A DNA stretch of 64,000 nt, taken from assembly GCA_965200355.1 (NCBI GenBank), contig OZ241351.1, positions 2,046,001-2,110,000 of the forward strand. Reading direction: 5' to 3'. The notes beneath the pieces were generated by a model. The model was not told where the DNA came from. It worked only from the letters and a program-made list of their open reading frames with translations, and did no database searches. This DNA comes from Bin18 sp965200355 (lineage in GTDB: Bacteria > Desulfobacterota > Binatia > Bin18). Shown in pieces: positions 40,590 to 49,012 of this stretch. The stretch's first letter is position 1. Each line of letters starts with the position of its first letter. The position numbers and the translations under genes were made by a program.

Positions 40590-41646
40590 GTACCGCCTGA
40601 CCAACTTCAAAGCCTTCGGCGGAACCGTCACCATCCCCATTCGCCCGCTCACGCTCATCTTTGGGGCCAATTCGTCCGGCAAGAGTTCGATTTTCCAGTC
40701 GTTGTTAATGCTGAAGCAGACGCTGGAGGAGGCGAAAAATCCGAAGACTGCCTTACTCCCAAAAGGGAGCTTGGTTGACTTGGGGACGTATCGTGACTTT
40801 GTACATCGGCATGAGACAGAGCGGGATTTCGAGTTCGGAGTGCGGTTTGACCTTGAAGGAACCGAGGACCTCTCCCCGTTGGTAAGGAAAATCATTGAGA
40901 GTGTTAGCGCGACGAAGGCCGGACTGAGCGTTCAATTCTCCGGTAAGGAAAAGAGACCCCTTCAGCGTATCGATCTAGCCACTGGAGATCAAAGACAGGC
41001 TATAATTTCGTATCACCCAGCTAGAGGGCAGTCCCTAGAGGATGAGCGGTGCAATCTCGTCAATCGTCTCCATGCTCTGTCCAAGGAGACCAAGAACGAA
41101 GAGGTTGAGGCTGTTAGCTCAGAGGAGGCACAAATAATTCATAATCTGGAATTATTGGTTGACAGAGAAGCTATTAAGAAGCATGGCTGGGAAGAAGTCG
41201 AGGTCAAGCCCGATTCAGAAATTTGGCGTCACTGGTGGGAATGCACTAAGAGCTATATTCGAGAAGAATTAGATGGAGGCGAGGATGTGCGGCTGCGTGA
41301 ATACGATGATGAGGATGAATTTTTTGAAGAACTAGAGGACTACCAGTTTGAAGACGCGATTAAAGATATTGGATATGCGTCGAATAGCTTAAGATCAACA
41401 ATTGTCTACAAGAATTTCCTGCCAGAAAGCCACGACCCGGAAGGCATCGATAGTCCCTTTCAAGTGCCATATTTTTACTCCCTACATGACGAATATATTG
41501 ACGGACTAGACATATCCCCATTCACCCTCCATATGTGTTCCACCCTCCGTCGTCTCCTAGGAGACTTAACGTATCTGGGACCGTTACGGAGCCACCCTGA
41601 ACGCCACTACACATTCAGCGGTGACACGCCTAACTACGTTGGTTAA
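40579..41646 (+). CDS. DUF3696-type ATPase, N-terminal open segment
   Basis: This segment holds Walker A and a long acidic insert (EYDDEDEFFEELEDYQFEDA near residue 240-260), and ends TFSGDTPNYVG before the TAA. Terminating here would remove the signature and Walker B, leaving no ATPase. Codon use and AT content are distinct from the metabolic genes around it. Confidence 0.65.
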   Translation: MLREYRLTNFKAFGGTVTIPIRPLTLIFGANSSGKSSIFQSLLMLKQTLEEAKNPKTALLPKGSLVDLGTYRDFVHRHETERDFEFGVRFDLEGTEDLSPLVRKIIESVSATKAGLSVQFSGKEKRPLQRIDLATGDQRQAIISYHPARGQSLEDERCNLVNRLHALSKETKNEEVEAVSSEEAQIIHNLELLVDREAIKKHGWEEVEVKPDSEIWRHWWECTKSYIREELDGGEDVRLREYDDEDEFFEELEDYQFEDAIKDIGYASNSLRSTIVYKNFLPESHDPEGIDSPFQVPYFYSLHDEYIDGLDISPFTLHMCSTLRRLLGDLTYLGPLRSHPERHYTFSGDTPNYVG

Positions 41647-41691
41647 ACAGGCGAGCATCTGCCGTCCCTTCTCTTCACAAGACCAGAGCTA

Positions 41692-42249
41692 TTGGAACAG
41701 CTTAACAGCGACCTGGAACGACTTGGCGTGAAGTACCAGGTAAAACTCGACAAACTCCAGTACGAGGATACCAGCCCGAGCAATGTTTTTTCTCTTCGTC
41801 TGGTTGATACGGACACCGGCATAGACGCCAGCCTGCGGGATGTCGGCTTTGGCATCAGCCAAGTGCTGCCTATTGTCGTGCAAAGCCGGCTCTCCGAAAA
41901 GAAGACGCTCTTGATCGAACAGCCGGAAATCCATCTCCACCCCGCCCATCAGACCGAACTCGGAGATATGTTCATCAGGTCCGCACTTGGGGAACAGAAA
42001 AACACTCTGCTCCTAGAAACCCATAGCGAAAACCTGATCCTTCGCATTCTGGGCCGCATCCGAGAAACCTCTGACAACGAACTCCCCGAAGGCTTCCCGC
42101 CCATTCGCCCGGAAGATGTGGCCATTCTCTACGTCCAACCGGGCGAGAACGGCGCGCAGGTCATTGAAATCCCCGTGACCGAAGACGGCGACTTCGCCGG
42201 CCCCTGGCCCCAGGGATTTTTTGAAGAAAGCGTGAAAGAACTGTTTTAA
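41692..42249 (+). CDS. DUF3696-type ATPase, C-terminal open segment
   Basis: In the same frame as the segment ending at 41646, this holds the ABC signature, Walker B (LLIEQPEIHLHP), the H-loop (LLETHSENL) and the DUF3696-like tail. The ATG at 41692 codes for an internal Met of the family sequence (family pattern runs from LPSLLFTRPELLEQL), so it is probably not a real start. Confidence 0.6.
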   Translation: MEQLNSDLERLGVKYQVKLDKLQYEDTSPSNVFSLRLVDTDTGIDASLRDVGFGISQVLPIVVQSRLSEKKTLLIEQPEIHLHPAHQTELGDMFIRSALGEQKNTLLLETHSENLILRILGRIRETSDNELPEGFPPIRPEDVAILYVQPGENGAQVIEIPVTEDGDFAGPWPQGFFEESVKELF

Positions 42250-42251
42250 CG

Positions 42252-43202
42252 ATGATCCATGAGTATGCGTTGGAGCCTGAACTCGTGGCATCGTGGCATG
42301 ATCTCCTCAAGTTCCGGCTCTTTATTGAGATGTTCGGTTTTGGGTCAGGGAGGGTGGTGTCTCGTTATCCCAAGAAGTGGACCAAACAGGTCTGGGACGC
42401 TTTCGAGGCCGACTTTGGCAAGACGGCCAGTCCAGTGGACAGGAGTCGGATGGGGAAGCTGCTGAAACAAATCGCCAAGCCTGTCGTCAAGCGGCCAAGT
42501 TGTATATGGGACGCCGCCTGTGACTGGCTTACCAACGCGGAAATCGAACACACTCGTAAGCCTTTCCACGCCATCCTTGCCCGGAATAATCCTCGCCATC
42601 ACACAAGCGTCGTGCGCGAGTCCGCAGTCCTGGAAGATACAGATGAACGCTGGGACGCACTGATTACAGTAACCGTTCCCCGAAACGCGCAAGAAATGGC
42701 AAACTGCGTTGCGCCGATGCTGCGATGCGCAACAAGGATACTATTTGTCGATCCGAATTTCGACTCCTACCAAGAGAGATACAAGCAGCCTCTGAGTGAA
42801 TTCCTCAGATATGTTGATCGAAGACGAGGTGCGATCACAATTGAGTTACATGCGGGAGACCACAGAGGTAGGGCTCTACCGGATGCGGCGGACCGCTTCC
42901 GAGAACGATGTCGAACGGACCTTCCTCGTATAATTCCCACGGGACTGGAACTCACGGTGTACTATTGGAAAGAACGTCTTGGTGGTAAAGAACTGCACAA
43001 CCGTTTCATCCTTACTGATATCGGTGGTGTGCAATTTGGCTACGGTCTTGACTGTGACTTAGGAGGTGGGAGCGACGACACCATCTCACGCCTCGATGTG
43101 AAAAGTTACAGCCGAGAGTGGAATGACTACGCAGGGCCAAACTTTGCGTTCGATCTCGATGGTGAACCCTCTACGGTCGAAGGCCGGCCCAAAACTGGCT
43201 AA
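42252..43202 (+). CDS. Partner protein of the ATPase, PLD-like C-terminal motif
   Basis: This 316-residue protein starts 2 bases after the ATPase stop. Residues 1-70 (HEYALEPELVASWHDLLKFR, SRYPKKWTKQVWDAFEADFG) form a helical domain I have only seen associated with such ATPases. The C-terminal part has RILFVDPNFDSYQERYKQPL and LHNRFILTDIGGVQFGYGLD, with H249-x-R251 and D256, resembling half of a phospholipase D HxK-x4-D active site with Arg for Lys. It may be the effector nuclease or phosphodiesterase of the module; this is inference. No membrane segment or signal peptide. Confidence 0.7.
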   Translation: MIHEYALEPELVASWHDLLKFRLFIEMFGFGSGRVVSRYPKKWTKQVWDAFEADFGKTASPVDRSRMGKLLKQIAKPVVKRPSCIWDAACDWLTNAEIEHTRKPFHAILARNNPRHHTSVVRESAVLEDTDERWDALITVTVPRNAQEMANCVAPMLRCATRILFVDPNFDSYQERYKQPLSEFLRYVDRRRGAITIELHAGDHRGRALPDAADRFRERCRTDLPRIIPTGLELTVYYWKERLGGKELHNRFILTDIGGVQFGYGLDCDLGGGSDDTISRLDVKSYSREWNDYAGPNFAFDLDGEPSTVEGRPKTG

Positions 43203-43212
43203 GTACGGACAT

Positions 43213-43761
43213 TCACAACAGCCGAAACTGCCGCAGCACACCCGCCACCCGTTCATCGCCCTGCCCCAGGGCGCGGAAGGCTGCGTGGACGGAATCCAGC
43301 CGCTCGTGGTCACGGGCCTGCTCGGCCTCAACCGCCTTGACTCTGTTCTCAAGGGGGCGGAGCATCGTGCGGCGGTCCCACAGGGCAAAGCCAATGGTCG
43401 CCGTCACCAGGACGACAAAGGCTCCGATAATCCCGAGCATGAGATTATGAAGGCGGTCAAACTGGGCTTCGATTCGCTTGAACTGCGTGTTCATGTCTTC
43501 TCGAAGCTGGGCAGTTTGCGTGTTCGTATCCTCTCGAAGCCGGTCAATTTGCGTGTTCATGTCTTCTCGAAGCTGGGCAATGGCAGCAGTATTCGCGTCG
43601 ATTTTCGCCGCCAAACGGTCTTGGCCAGCTTCCAGCCTGGTCAAGCGTTCGATGACCTCCCGGTCAGACAGGGGCGGGGCCGGCTCAATGGCTGGGGTCG
43701 CTCCGGGACTCAGCAGGCTCAGGAAGAGCACCAGGGCAGCGATTTTTCGGAAGCGGGGCAT
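43213..43761 (-). CDS. Membrane-anchored coiled-coil protein with 11-residue repeats
   Basis: This 182-residue protein has an N-terminal signal-like helix (IAALVLFLSLLSPGATPA), a coiled coil (VIERLTRLEAGQDRLAAKI) running into three 11-residue repeats of the type LREDMNTQIDR, a transmembrane helix (LMLGIIGAFVVLVTATIGFA) and a C-terminal coiled coil. The repeats are three 33-bp tandem units in the DNA (about 43484-43582), so the count may vary by slippage. ATG at 43761 has AGGGACG upstream. Similar small coiled-coil membrane proteins are often annotated only as hypothetical; its role is unknown. Confidence 0.75.
   Translation of the reverse strand: MPRFRKIAALVLFLSLLSPGATPAIEPAPPLSDREVIERLTRLEAGQDRLAAKIDANTAAIAQLREDMNTQIDRLREDTNTQTAQLREDMNTQFKRIEAQFDRLHNLMLGIIGAFVVLVTATIGFALWDRRTMLRPLENRVKAVEAEQARDHERLDSVHAAFRALGQGDERVAGVLRQFRLL
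43484..43582. repeat. Three 33-bp tandem repeats in the coiled-coil gene
   Basis: GCGTGTTCATGTCTTCTCGA followed by AGCTGGGCAGTTT is repeated three times with few changes. Each unit encodes 11 residues, one and a half coiled-coil turns, so gain or loss of a unit keeps the frame. Confidence 0.8.
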
Positions 43762-43818
43762 CGTCCCTATGAAACGGCTCCGGGACGGAGAAGTCAACCT
43801 GTCCCGGCTTGAGGAGGG

Positions 43819-46119
43819 TCAGAAGGTGATCCGCACCCCACCAAAGGCCCCGAACGGTTGCCCCGGCCCCATAAAGCGTTCGACGCCGGTGCCATCCTCC
43901 GCATTTTCAAAATATGCGCCGTAGCTTTCATATTCTTCGTCAAAGATGTTTTTGAGACGCAGAAAAATATCAAACGCCTTATAGCTGTACTCCAGCATGG
44001 CGTTGACCACTATATACGGGTCCAGCCGGCTGCGTTGGTTGGCCTCATCGCCCCGCAGCCGCAGCCCATCCACATAGGCCGCGTCCAGGCTCAGCCGTAA
44101 CTGAGAGCCGATGAAGAACTCGAGGCCGCCATTGACCCGATGCGGCGGGACCAGGGGCAGCCGGTCGCCGTCACGAACCAGGGCGCGGCGCTCTTCGTTG
44201 GCAAAGGTGAACAGTTCGACCTCATCCGCAAAGGTGGCATCGGTGACGGTGTAATTCAGAAACCAGTTGCCCCAGCCCCACGCGCCGCGCAGCAGGAGTT
44301 CCATGCCCTGGCGACGGGTGGCGTCCACATTCTGAAAAAATCCCAGCACGCGGCTCTCCGGTTCGTTCCGAAACAGGATGTCGTCTTTGAGGTCGGTCCG
44401 AAAGAAAGCCAGGGTCGCGTCAACATAGGGAGGCAAGGCCCAGCGGACACCCGTCTCCCAGGTCTTGCCCTTGACCGCGTTCAGGGGGGGGTCGTCCACA
44501 ATCGCGGTCGGCACCGGGCAGGGCGCTTCGGGGTTGGCGCAGGTCAGCTCAATCGCGGTTGGCGCGCGGTAGCTCTCGCTATAGCCGGCATACAGGCTCA
44601 GATGCTCGGTGAAGGTATAGGTCGCTCCCACTGCGGGATTAAACCGATCAAAGGTATGATTGCCGCTGGCATCCGTTCCCGTCTCGTCGTCATCGTCGTC
44701 CTCAAGCCCGGCGAGGCGGTCCTGAATCCGCAGATGGGTCACCTCGTAGCGCCCGGATACGGTCACCGTCAGCTTCTCAATCGGTTCGGCAGTGATGGTA
44801 AAAAACGGGCCGCCGGCGTGGGTTTCGGTCTTGACATTGGTCTCCACTTCAAAGGCGTCGGCCTCGTCCTCTTGGAAGGACTGGAGCAGAGTCAGGTCGT
44901 CTTCTATCTCCTCAAGGTCGTCGTCATCATCGTCCTCGCCGCGTTCGCCAATGAGATGGTCGAGCCGGGCTCCGCTGTAATCGCCGCCCAGGGTGAGAGA
45001 GACCGGCCGCTCCCAGACCGTCCCCTGATAGACTACCTGGAGTGCCCCGCCCCAGCCCTTCTGATTGGTGCGGGCATCGACATCTTCTTCGACATCCACG
45101 TTGAACTGGTCCACATCCAACAGCCGGCCATACAGCTTGGCTGACAGTGCGAGGCCGCGGCCCAAGTCGCGTTGGTATTGGCTGTTGAGAAACCACAGGT
45201 CGGGTTTGAAAATATCGGGATGGGTGAACACCGCGGAGCGGTCACGCTTGAGACGGCTTTCGGGCAGCGGGCCGTTGCCAGTCAATTTGTTGTTCACATG
45301 GGTCAGGAACAGGGAGACATCGTCGTGCGTCCCCTTGTAGCCGACCTTGCCGAACAGATGGCCGACGTGGCTTTTTGAGAAATCTCGAAAGCCGTCTTCG
45401 AGAAAGAGATTGCCCGACACAAAATAATCGAACTGACCACGGCTGCCGCCGTGTTGCAACAAGGTCCGATAGCGGGCGAAACTCCCGCCCCAGACTTCTG
45501 CGGTGGTGCCCGGATGGGTCAGGCCGCGCTTGGTCTGCATGACAATGGTGCCGCCGAGCGTATTCCGACCATAGACCGGGCTTGAGCCGGGGATGATTTC
45601 CAGACGCCCAATCGCATCGGTGGGAATCAAATCCCAGTTGACCTGATCGGCCAAGGGCTCGTTGACGCGCACGCCATCAACAAAAACGCTCAGCCCCGGC
45701 GGCGTCCCAATCAAAAAGGAACTGGTAAAACCCCGATAGGTCACGTCGGGCTGGAAGGGGTTGTTCTGGACATGGTTCAGGCTCACCCCGCCCAGGCTGC
45801 GGGACAGGGTGTCGGTCAGGCTGAGCGCACCGCGTTGGGTGATCTGTTCGCCGGTGATGGTCTGTACATTGGCCGGTATGTGTTCCCGCGCGACCGGAGC
45901 GCTCATCAACGGGGTGGTGCCGAATACTCTGATGTCCGGGAGTATGGCGGGCGGCGAAGACTGGGCCAGAACTGATGTGGCTAACACGAGACTCAGCGCA
46001 GCGCTGACAAAAAGCCGAGAAAAAGACCTGCCGGTTACGCCGGCTTGCCTGCTCGCATACGGTGTCCGGCGGGCAGGAGGAGAATCGGTATCAGGCTGAG
46101 GGAGTTTGTTGACAGTCAT
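43819..46119 (-). CDS. TonB-dependent outer membrane receptor with Asp-rich loops
   Basis: This 766-residue protein has a long leader (signal helix LFVSAALSLVLATSVLAQ), a plug domain (VQTITGEQITQRGALSLTDT, IGRLEIIPGSSPVYGRNTLG) and a beta-barrel ending in aromatic VRITF, the BAM signal. C-terminal landmarks (YIVVNAMLEYSYKAFDIFLR, NIFDEEYESYGAY) match the iron/vitamin receptor family. Two predicted outer loops carry Asp runs: GEDDDDDDLEEIEDD around residue 400 and LEDDDDDETG around 470. These may bind a metal cation. No Fur-box or riboswitch could be identified in the 186-base gap to the divergent deacylase. Confidence 0.9.
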   Translation of the reverse strand: MTVNKLPQPDTDSPPARRTPYASRQAGVTGRSFSRLFVSAALSLVLATSVLAQSSPPAILPDIRVFGTTPLMSAPVAREHIPANVQTITGEQITQRGALSLTDTLSRSLGGVSLNHVQNNPFQPDVTYRGFTSSFLIGTPPGLSVFVDGVRVNEPLADQVNWDLIPTDAIGRLEIIPGSSPVYGRNTLGGTIVMQTKRGLTHPGTTAEVWGGSFARYRTLLQHGGSRGQFDYFVSGNLFLEDGFRDFSKSHVGHLFGKVGYKGTHDDVSLFLTHVNNKLTGNGPLPESRLKRDRSAVFTHPDIFKPDLWFLNSQYQRDLGRGLALSAKLYGRLLDVDQFNVDVEEDVDARTNQKGWGGALQVVYQGTVWERPVSLTLGGDYSGARLDHLIGERGEDDDDDDLEEIEDDLTLLQSFQEDEADAFEVETNVKTETHAGGPFFTITAEPIEKLTVTVSGRYEVTHLRIQDRLAGLEDDDDDETGTDASGNHTFDRFNPAVGATYTFTEHLSLYAGYSESYRAPTAIELTCANPEAPCPVPTAIVDDPPLNAVKGKTWETGVRWALPPYVDATLAFFRTDLKDDILFRNEPESRVLGFFQNVDATRRQGMELLLRGAWGWGNWFLNYTVTDATFADEVELFTFANEERRALVRDGDRLPLVPPHRVNGGLEFFIGSQLRLSLDAAYVDGLRLRGDEANQRSRLDPYIVVNAMLEYSYKAFDIFLRLKNIFDEEYESYGAYFENAEDGTGVERFMGPGQPFGAFGGVRITF

Positions 46120-46305
46120 AGTGGGCTGCCTCTATAGCGCGAATCGAAAGAACTCAAGCCCCTTGACTGAGCGTACCGCAAAGAGCAGGAGGGGCGATAT
46201 TCAGGCAATCGTTCGTCTCGGCTGCTTGGCCGCAGTCTGGCGAGCGCGGAGTTGTTTTCCTATCCGGCTTGCCCCATAACGCCCGTATGGTCTATACCAG
46301 GCAAC

Positions 46306-48018
46306 ATGCAATACGATCTTCTTATTAAAAACGGTACGGTGGTTGACGGCTCCGGGCTGCCCCGCTTTCAGGCTGACGTGGCCGTCGCCGAGGGTAAAAT
46401 TGCCGCCATTGGCAAAATCCGCGAGAGCGCCAGAGAAATTATCGACGCTGAGGGCCATGTGGTCGCCCCCGGCTTTGTTGACGGCCATACGCATATGGAC
46501 GCTCAGGTGTTCTGGGACCCACTCGGAACCTGCTCGTGCTGGCATGGCATTACCAGCGTGGTCATGGGCAACTGCGGCTTTTCGCTCGCCCCGTGCAGCG
46601 AAGAGGACAAACTGCTGGTGATGCGTAATCTGGAGCGGGCCGAAGATATTTCGCCCGAAGCCATGCAGGCCGGCATCAAGTGGAGTTGGACCACCTATGC
46701 GGAATACCTGGATGCGGTCGAACGCCTGCCCAAAGGCATTAACTATGCCGCTTATATCGGGCATTCCGCGCTGCGGACCTATGTCATGGGTGAGCGGGCT
46801 TTTAGCCAAGAAGCCACTCGTGACGATCTGGAAGCTATGCAGCGTGAGCTGCGGAGCGCTATGCAGGCGGGTGCCGCCGGTTTTACCACCTCCCGCACGC
46901 GCAACCACCAGACACCCGACGGGCAGCCGGTGGCGAGTCGGCTCGCCGCCTGGGACGAGGTGCGCCAGTTGGTCGGCGTACTCGGTGAGCTGAACGCCGG
47001 CGTGTTTGAAATCGCCGGCGAGGACATCGGACTCAACCCGGAGCGCATTCAGGACTATTGTCACCGGCTCAAGGCCCTGGCGGTCGATACCGGCGTGCCG
47101 GTCACGTTTGGCATGTTCAGCGCGCCCAAGGCCCCGGACTATTGGCGCCCGTTTTTTACGCTGGCCGATGAAACCGCCGCGGCCGGCGGACGCATGTTTA
47201 TTCAGGTGCATAGCCGGCCTCTCAGCGTGTTGCAGTCCTTCGAGTCGGTCACCTCGTTTGATAAGCTGCCGGTCTGGCGCGATGTCCGCAAACTGCCCCT
47301 GGCCGAACAGGAATCGGCCTTACGCAATCCTGAGATGCGCCAGCAGCTCGTGCAGGCCGCCAACCAGCCGCCCCAAGCAAGAACGCGGGCGGTTGGGGCG
47401 GAAGCCCGCGCGGCGAATTTCAAATGGCTGTTCCCCATCATGGACCGGGCCGTACCGCCGTATCGGTCGGTGGCCGAGATTGCCGCCGAACGCCACCAGG
47501 ACCCGGTCGAGACCTATATCGATCTCGCCTTGGAAAAGGGGCTGAAGCGCTTCTTCATGCAGCCGCTGCTCAACACGCATGAGCCCAGCACCTTGGAGAT
47601 GATGCAGCATCCTCGCTCGGTGATTACCTTCTCTGACTCGGGGGCGCATGTTTCTCAGATCATGGATTCCTCCCTGCAAACCCATCTGTTGAGTCACTGG
47701 GTGCGCGAGAAAGAAGCCCTGACCCTGGAAGACGCGGTACACCAACTGAGCTTCGTGCCGGCCTCCCATTGGAATCTGGCCGGACGCGGCCTGCTGCGTG
47801 AAGGCTGGAACGCCGATGTTGTGATTTTTGACCCCCAAACGGTCGAGCCGCAGGTGCCCGAGCTGACCTATGATCTGCCGGCCGGCGCCCGACGGCTCAA
47901 GCAAAAAGCCAACGGCTTTCTGGCGACTATCGTCAATGGGGCCGTCGTTCTGCGGAACAACGAACACACCGGTGCCCTGCCGGGGCAGTTATTGCGCGGC
48001 CCCTTAGCTGAACAATAA
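46306..48018 (+). CDS. N-acyl-D-amino-acid deacylase/D-aminoacylase-like amidohydrolase (copy 2)
   Basis: Same 570-residue length and motif order as copy 1 at 34645: YDLLIKNGTVVDGSGLPRFQ, GFVDGHTHMDAQ, VVMGNCGFSLAP, FIQVHSRPLSVLQ, TFSDSGAHVSQIMD. Most of the sequence is shared, with frequent conservative changes, so this is an older paralogue rather than a recent copy. ATG at 46306 is fixed by alignment with copy 1; the ribosome site is weak (CCAGGCAAC). It is divergent from the TonB receptor; joint uptake and breakdown of an N-acyl compound is possible but unproven. Confidence 0.9.
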   Translation: MQYDLLIKNGTVVDGSGLPRFQADVAVAEGKIAAIGKIRESAREIIDAEGHVVAPGFVDGHTHMDAQVFWDPLGTCSCWHGITSVVMGNCGFSLAPCSEEDKLLVMRNLERAEDISPEAMQAGIKWSWTTYAEYLDAVERLPKGINYAAYIGHSALRTYVMGERAFSQEATRDDLEAMQRELRSAMQAGAAGFTTSRTRNHQTPDGQPVASRLAAWDEVRQLVGVLGELNAGVFEIAGEDIGLNPERIQDYCHRLKALAVDTGVPVTFGMFSAPKAPDYWRPFFTLADETAAAGGRMFIQVHSRPLSVLQSFESVTSFDKLPVWRDVRKLPLAEQESALRNPEMRQQLVQAANQPPQARTRAVGAEARAANFKWLFPIMDRAVPPYRSVAEIAAERHQDPVETYIDLALEKGLKRFFMQPLLNTHEPSTLEMMQHPRSVITFSDSGAHVSQIMDSSLQTHLLSHWVREKEALTLEDAVHQLSFVPASHWNLAGRGLLREGWNADVVIFDPQTVEPQVPELTYDLPAGARRLKQKANGFLATIVNGAVVLRNNEHTGALPGQLLRGPLAEQ

Positions 48019-48152
48019 GAAATCGCCTTCCTTGACGGGAACTACAGCGTCGAGTCGGAACCGTTCGTAATCTCCCGCAGCCGTGCTACCATTTAATCGT
48101 CCCGTCTCCGGAAAACCAGCCGGAGACGGGCGAGACAGAAAGGGGGCTGGGC

Positions 48153-48986
48153 ATGGCTGAAGCGCGCACCGAATGGACAGAAGATGATTCCCGCCTGTAC
48201 CGCGAGCTGGCGGCCATTGCCGTGCCGGCCCGGGCCGAGCAGGTCGCCACGATTTTGAGCCTGCTCCCTTTTCGGCAGCAGCAGGCGTTTCGCGCGGTTG
48301 AGCTTGGCTGCGGGGAAGGGGCCTTGTCTTTTGCCGTGCTGGACTGTTTTCCGAACGCCTCAGTACTGGCCCTGGACGGCTCGGACAGTATGCGCACGCA
48401 GGCCGGTCGTCACCTCCAGCGCTTTGGCGACCGCGCGCGGGTCGCGGCATTTGAGATGGCCTCACCGGACTGGCTCGATGCGCTGGATATGAGCGACTGC
48501 GTTGTCTCTTCCCTCTGTGTCCACCATCTGAGCGGGCCGGAAAAACAATGGCTGTTCACCGAAATAGGCAAGCGGATTGCAGACCGTGGGGTGGTCCTGC
48601 TGGCGGATATCGTCAAACCACAGCGCTCAGAAGCCTGGGCGGCCTTTGGCGCAGGCTGGGACCGGATGACACAGGCGCTCTCAATCGAGAAAACCGGCTC
48701 TCCCCGGCTCTTTGAAAAATTCACCCAGGAGAAGTGGAATTATTTCCATACCCCCGACCCCTACGACCAACCCTCTCCGTTGTTTGATCAGTTGACTTGG
48801 CTCAAGCAGGCCGGCCTTGCGGTGGTGGACTGCTTTTGGCTCCAATCCGGGCACGCTATTTATGGCGGCTATAAAACAACGGGCGAGGCGGGTCCAACGC
48901 CTGTGCCCCCAAGCGTATCCTTCGCCTCTGCCCTGACATCGGCCCGGACCGCTCTGGGTGTCATTGAGCAGCCGGCCGGGGCGTAG
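48153..48986 (+). CDS. Class I SAM-dependent methyltransferase
   Basis: This 277-residue protein has SAM motif I VELGCGEGALSFAVLD (about 49-64), the acidic end of strand 2 VLALDGSDSM, and a post-motif SSLCVHHLSGPEKQWLFTEI typical of small-molecule methyltransferases of the Methyltransf_12/25 type. The substrate is unknown. GAAAGGGGGCTGGGC precedes the ATG. The LLM gene follows 27 bases later on the same strand, which suggests co-transcription with a Tat-type flavin oxidoreductase and a lipoprotein. Confidence 0.85.
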   Translation: MAEARTEWTEDDSRLYRELAAIAVPARAEQVATILSLLPFRQQQAFRAVELGCGEGALSFAVLDCFPNASVLALDGSDSMRTQAGRHLQRFGDRARVAAFEMASPDWLDALDMSDCVVSSLCVHHLSGPEKQWLFTEIGKRIADRGVVLLADIVKPQRSEAWAAFGAGWDRMTQALSIEKTGSPRLFEKFTQEKWNYFHTPDPYDQPSPLFDQLTWLKQAGLAVVDCFWLQSGHAIYGGYKTTGEAGPTPVPPSVSFASALTSARTALGVIEQPAGA

Positions 48987-49012
48987 GCACTCTCGAAAGG
49001 AGGCTGGCCCGT

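Larger units (their letters stand above)
40579..42249 (+). pseudogene. OLD/RecF-like AAA ATPase (DUF3696 type) with an in-frame TAA
   Basis: One frame of 557 codons encodes an ABC-type ATPase interrupted only by TAA at 41644-41646 (NYVG-stop-TGEHLPSLLF), where a Lys codon AAA would differ by one base. Before it: LTNFKAFGGTVTIPIRPLT and Walker A FGANSSGKSSIFQSLLML (28-45). After it: signature region LRDVGFGISQVLPIVVQS, Walker B TLLIEQPEIHLHPAHQ, H-loop LLETHSENLILRILGRI and a DUF3696-like end GPWPQGFFEESVKELF. Such ATPases are frequent defence or toxin components (Gabija/OLD- and Septu-like logic). GGAG precedes the ATG. Its stop is 2 bases from the partner gene. Confidence 0.8.

Noticed and set aside
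46120..46305. Riboswitch upstream of the TonB receptor
   Set aside because: No B12-box or other aptamer core could be recognised in the 186-base divergent gap.
46201..47211. 336-codon reverse-strand open frame
   Set aside because: Antisense to the second D-aminoacylase gene; the same shadow appears antisense to copy 1, so it reflects codon bias.
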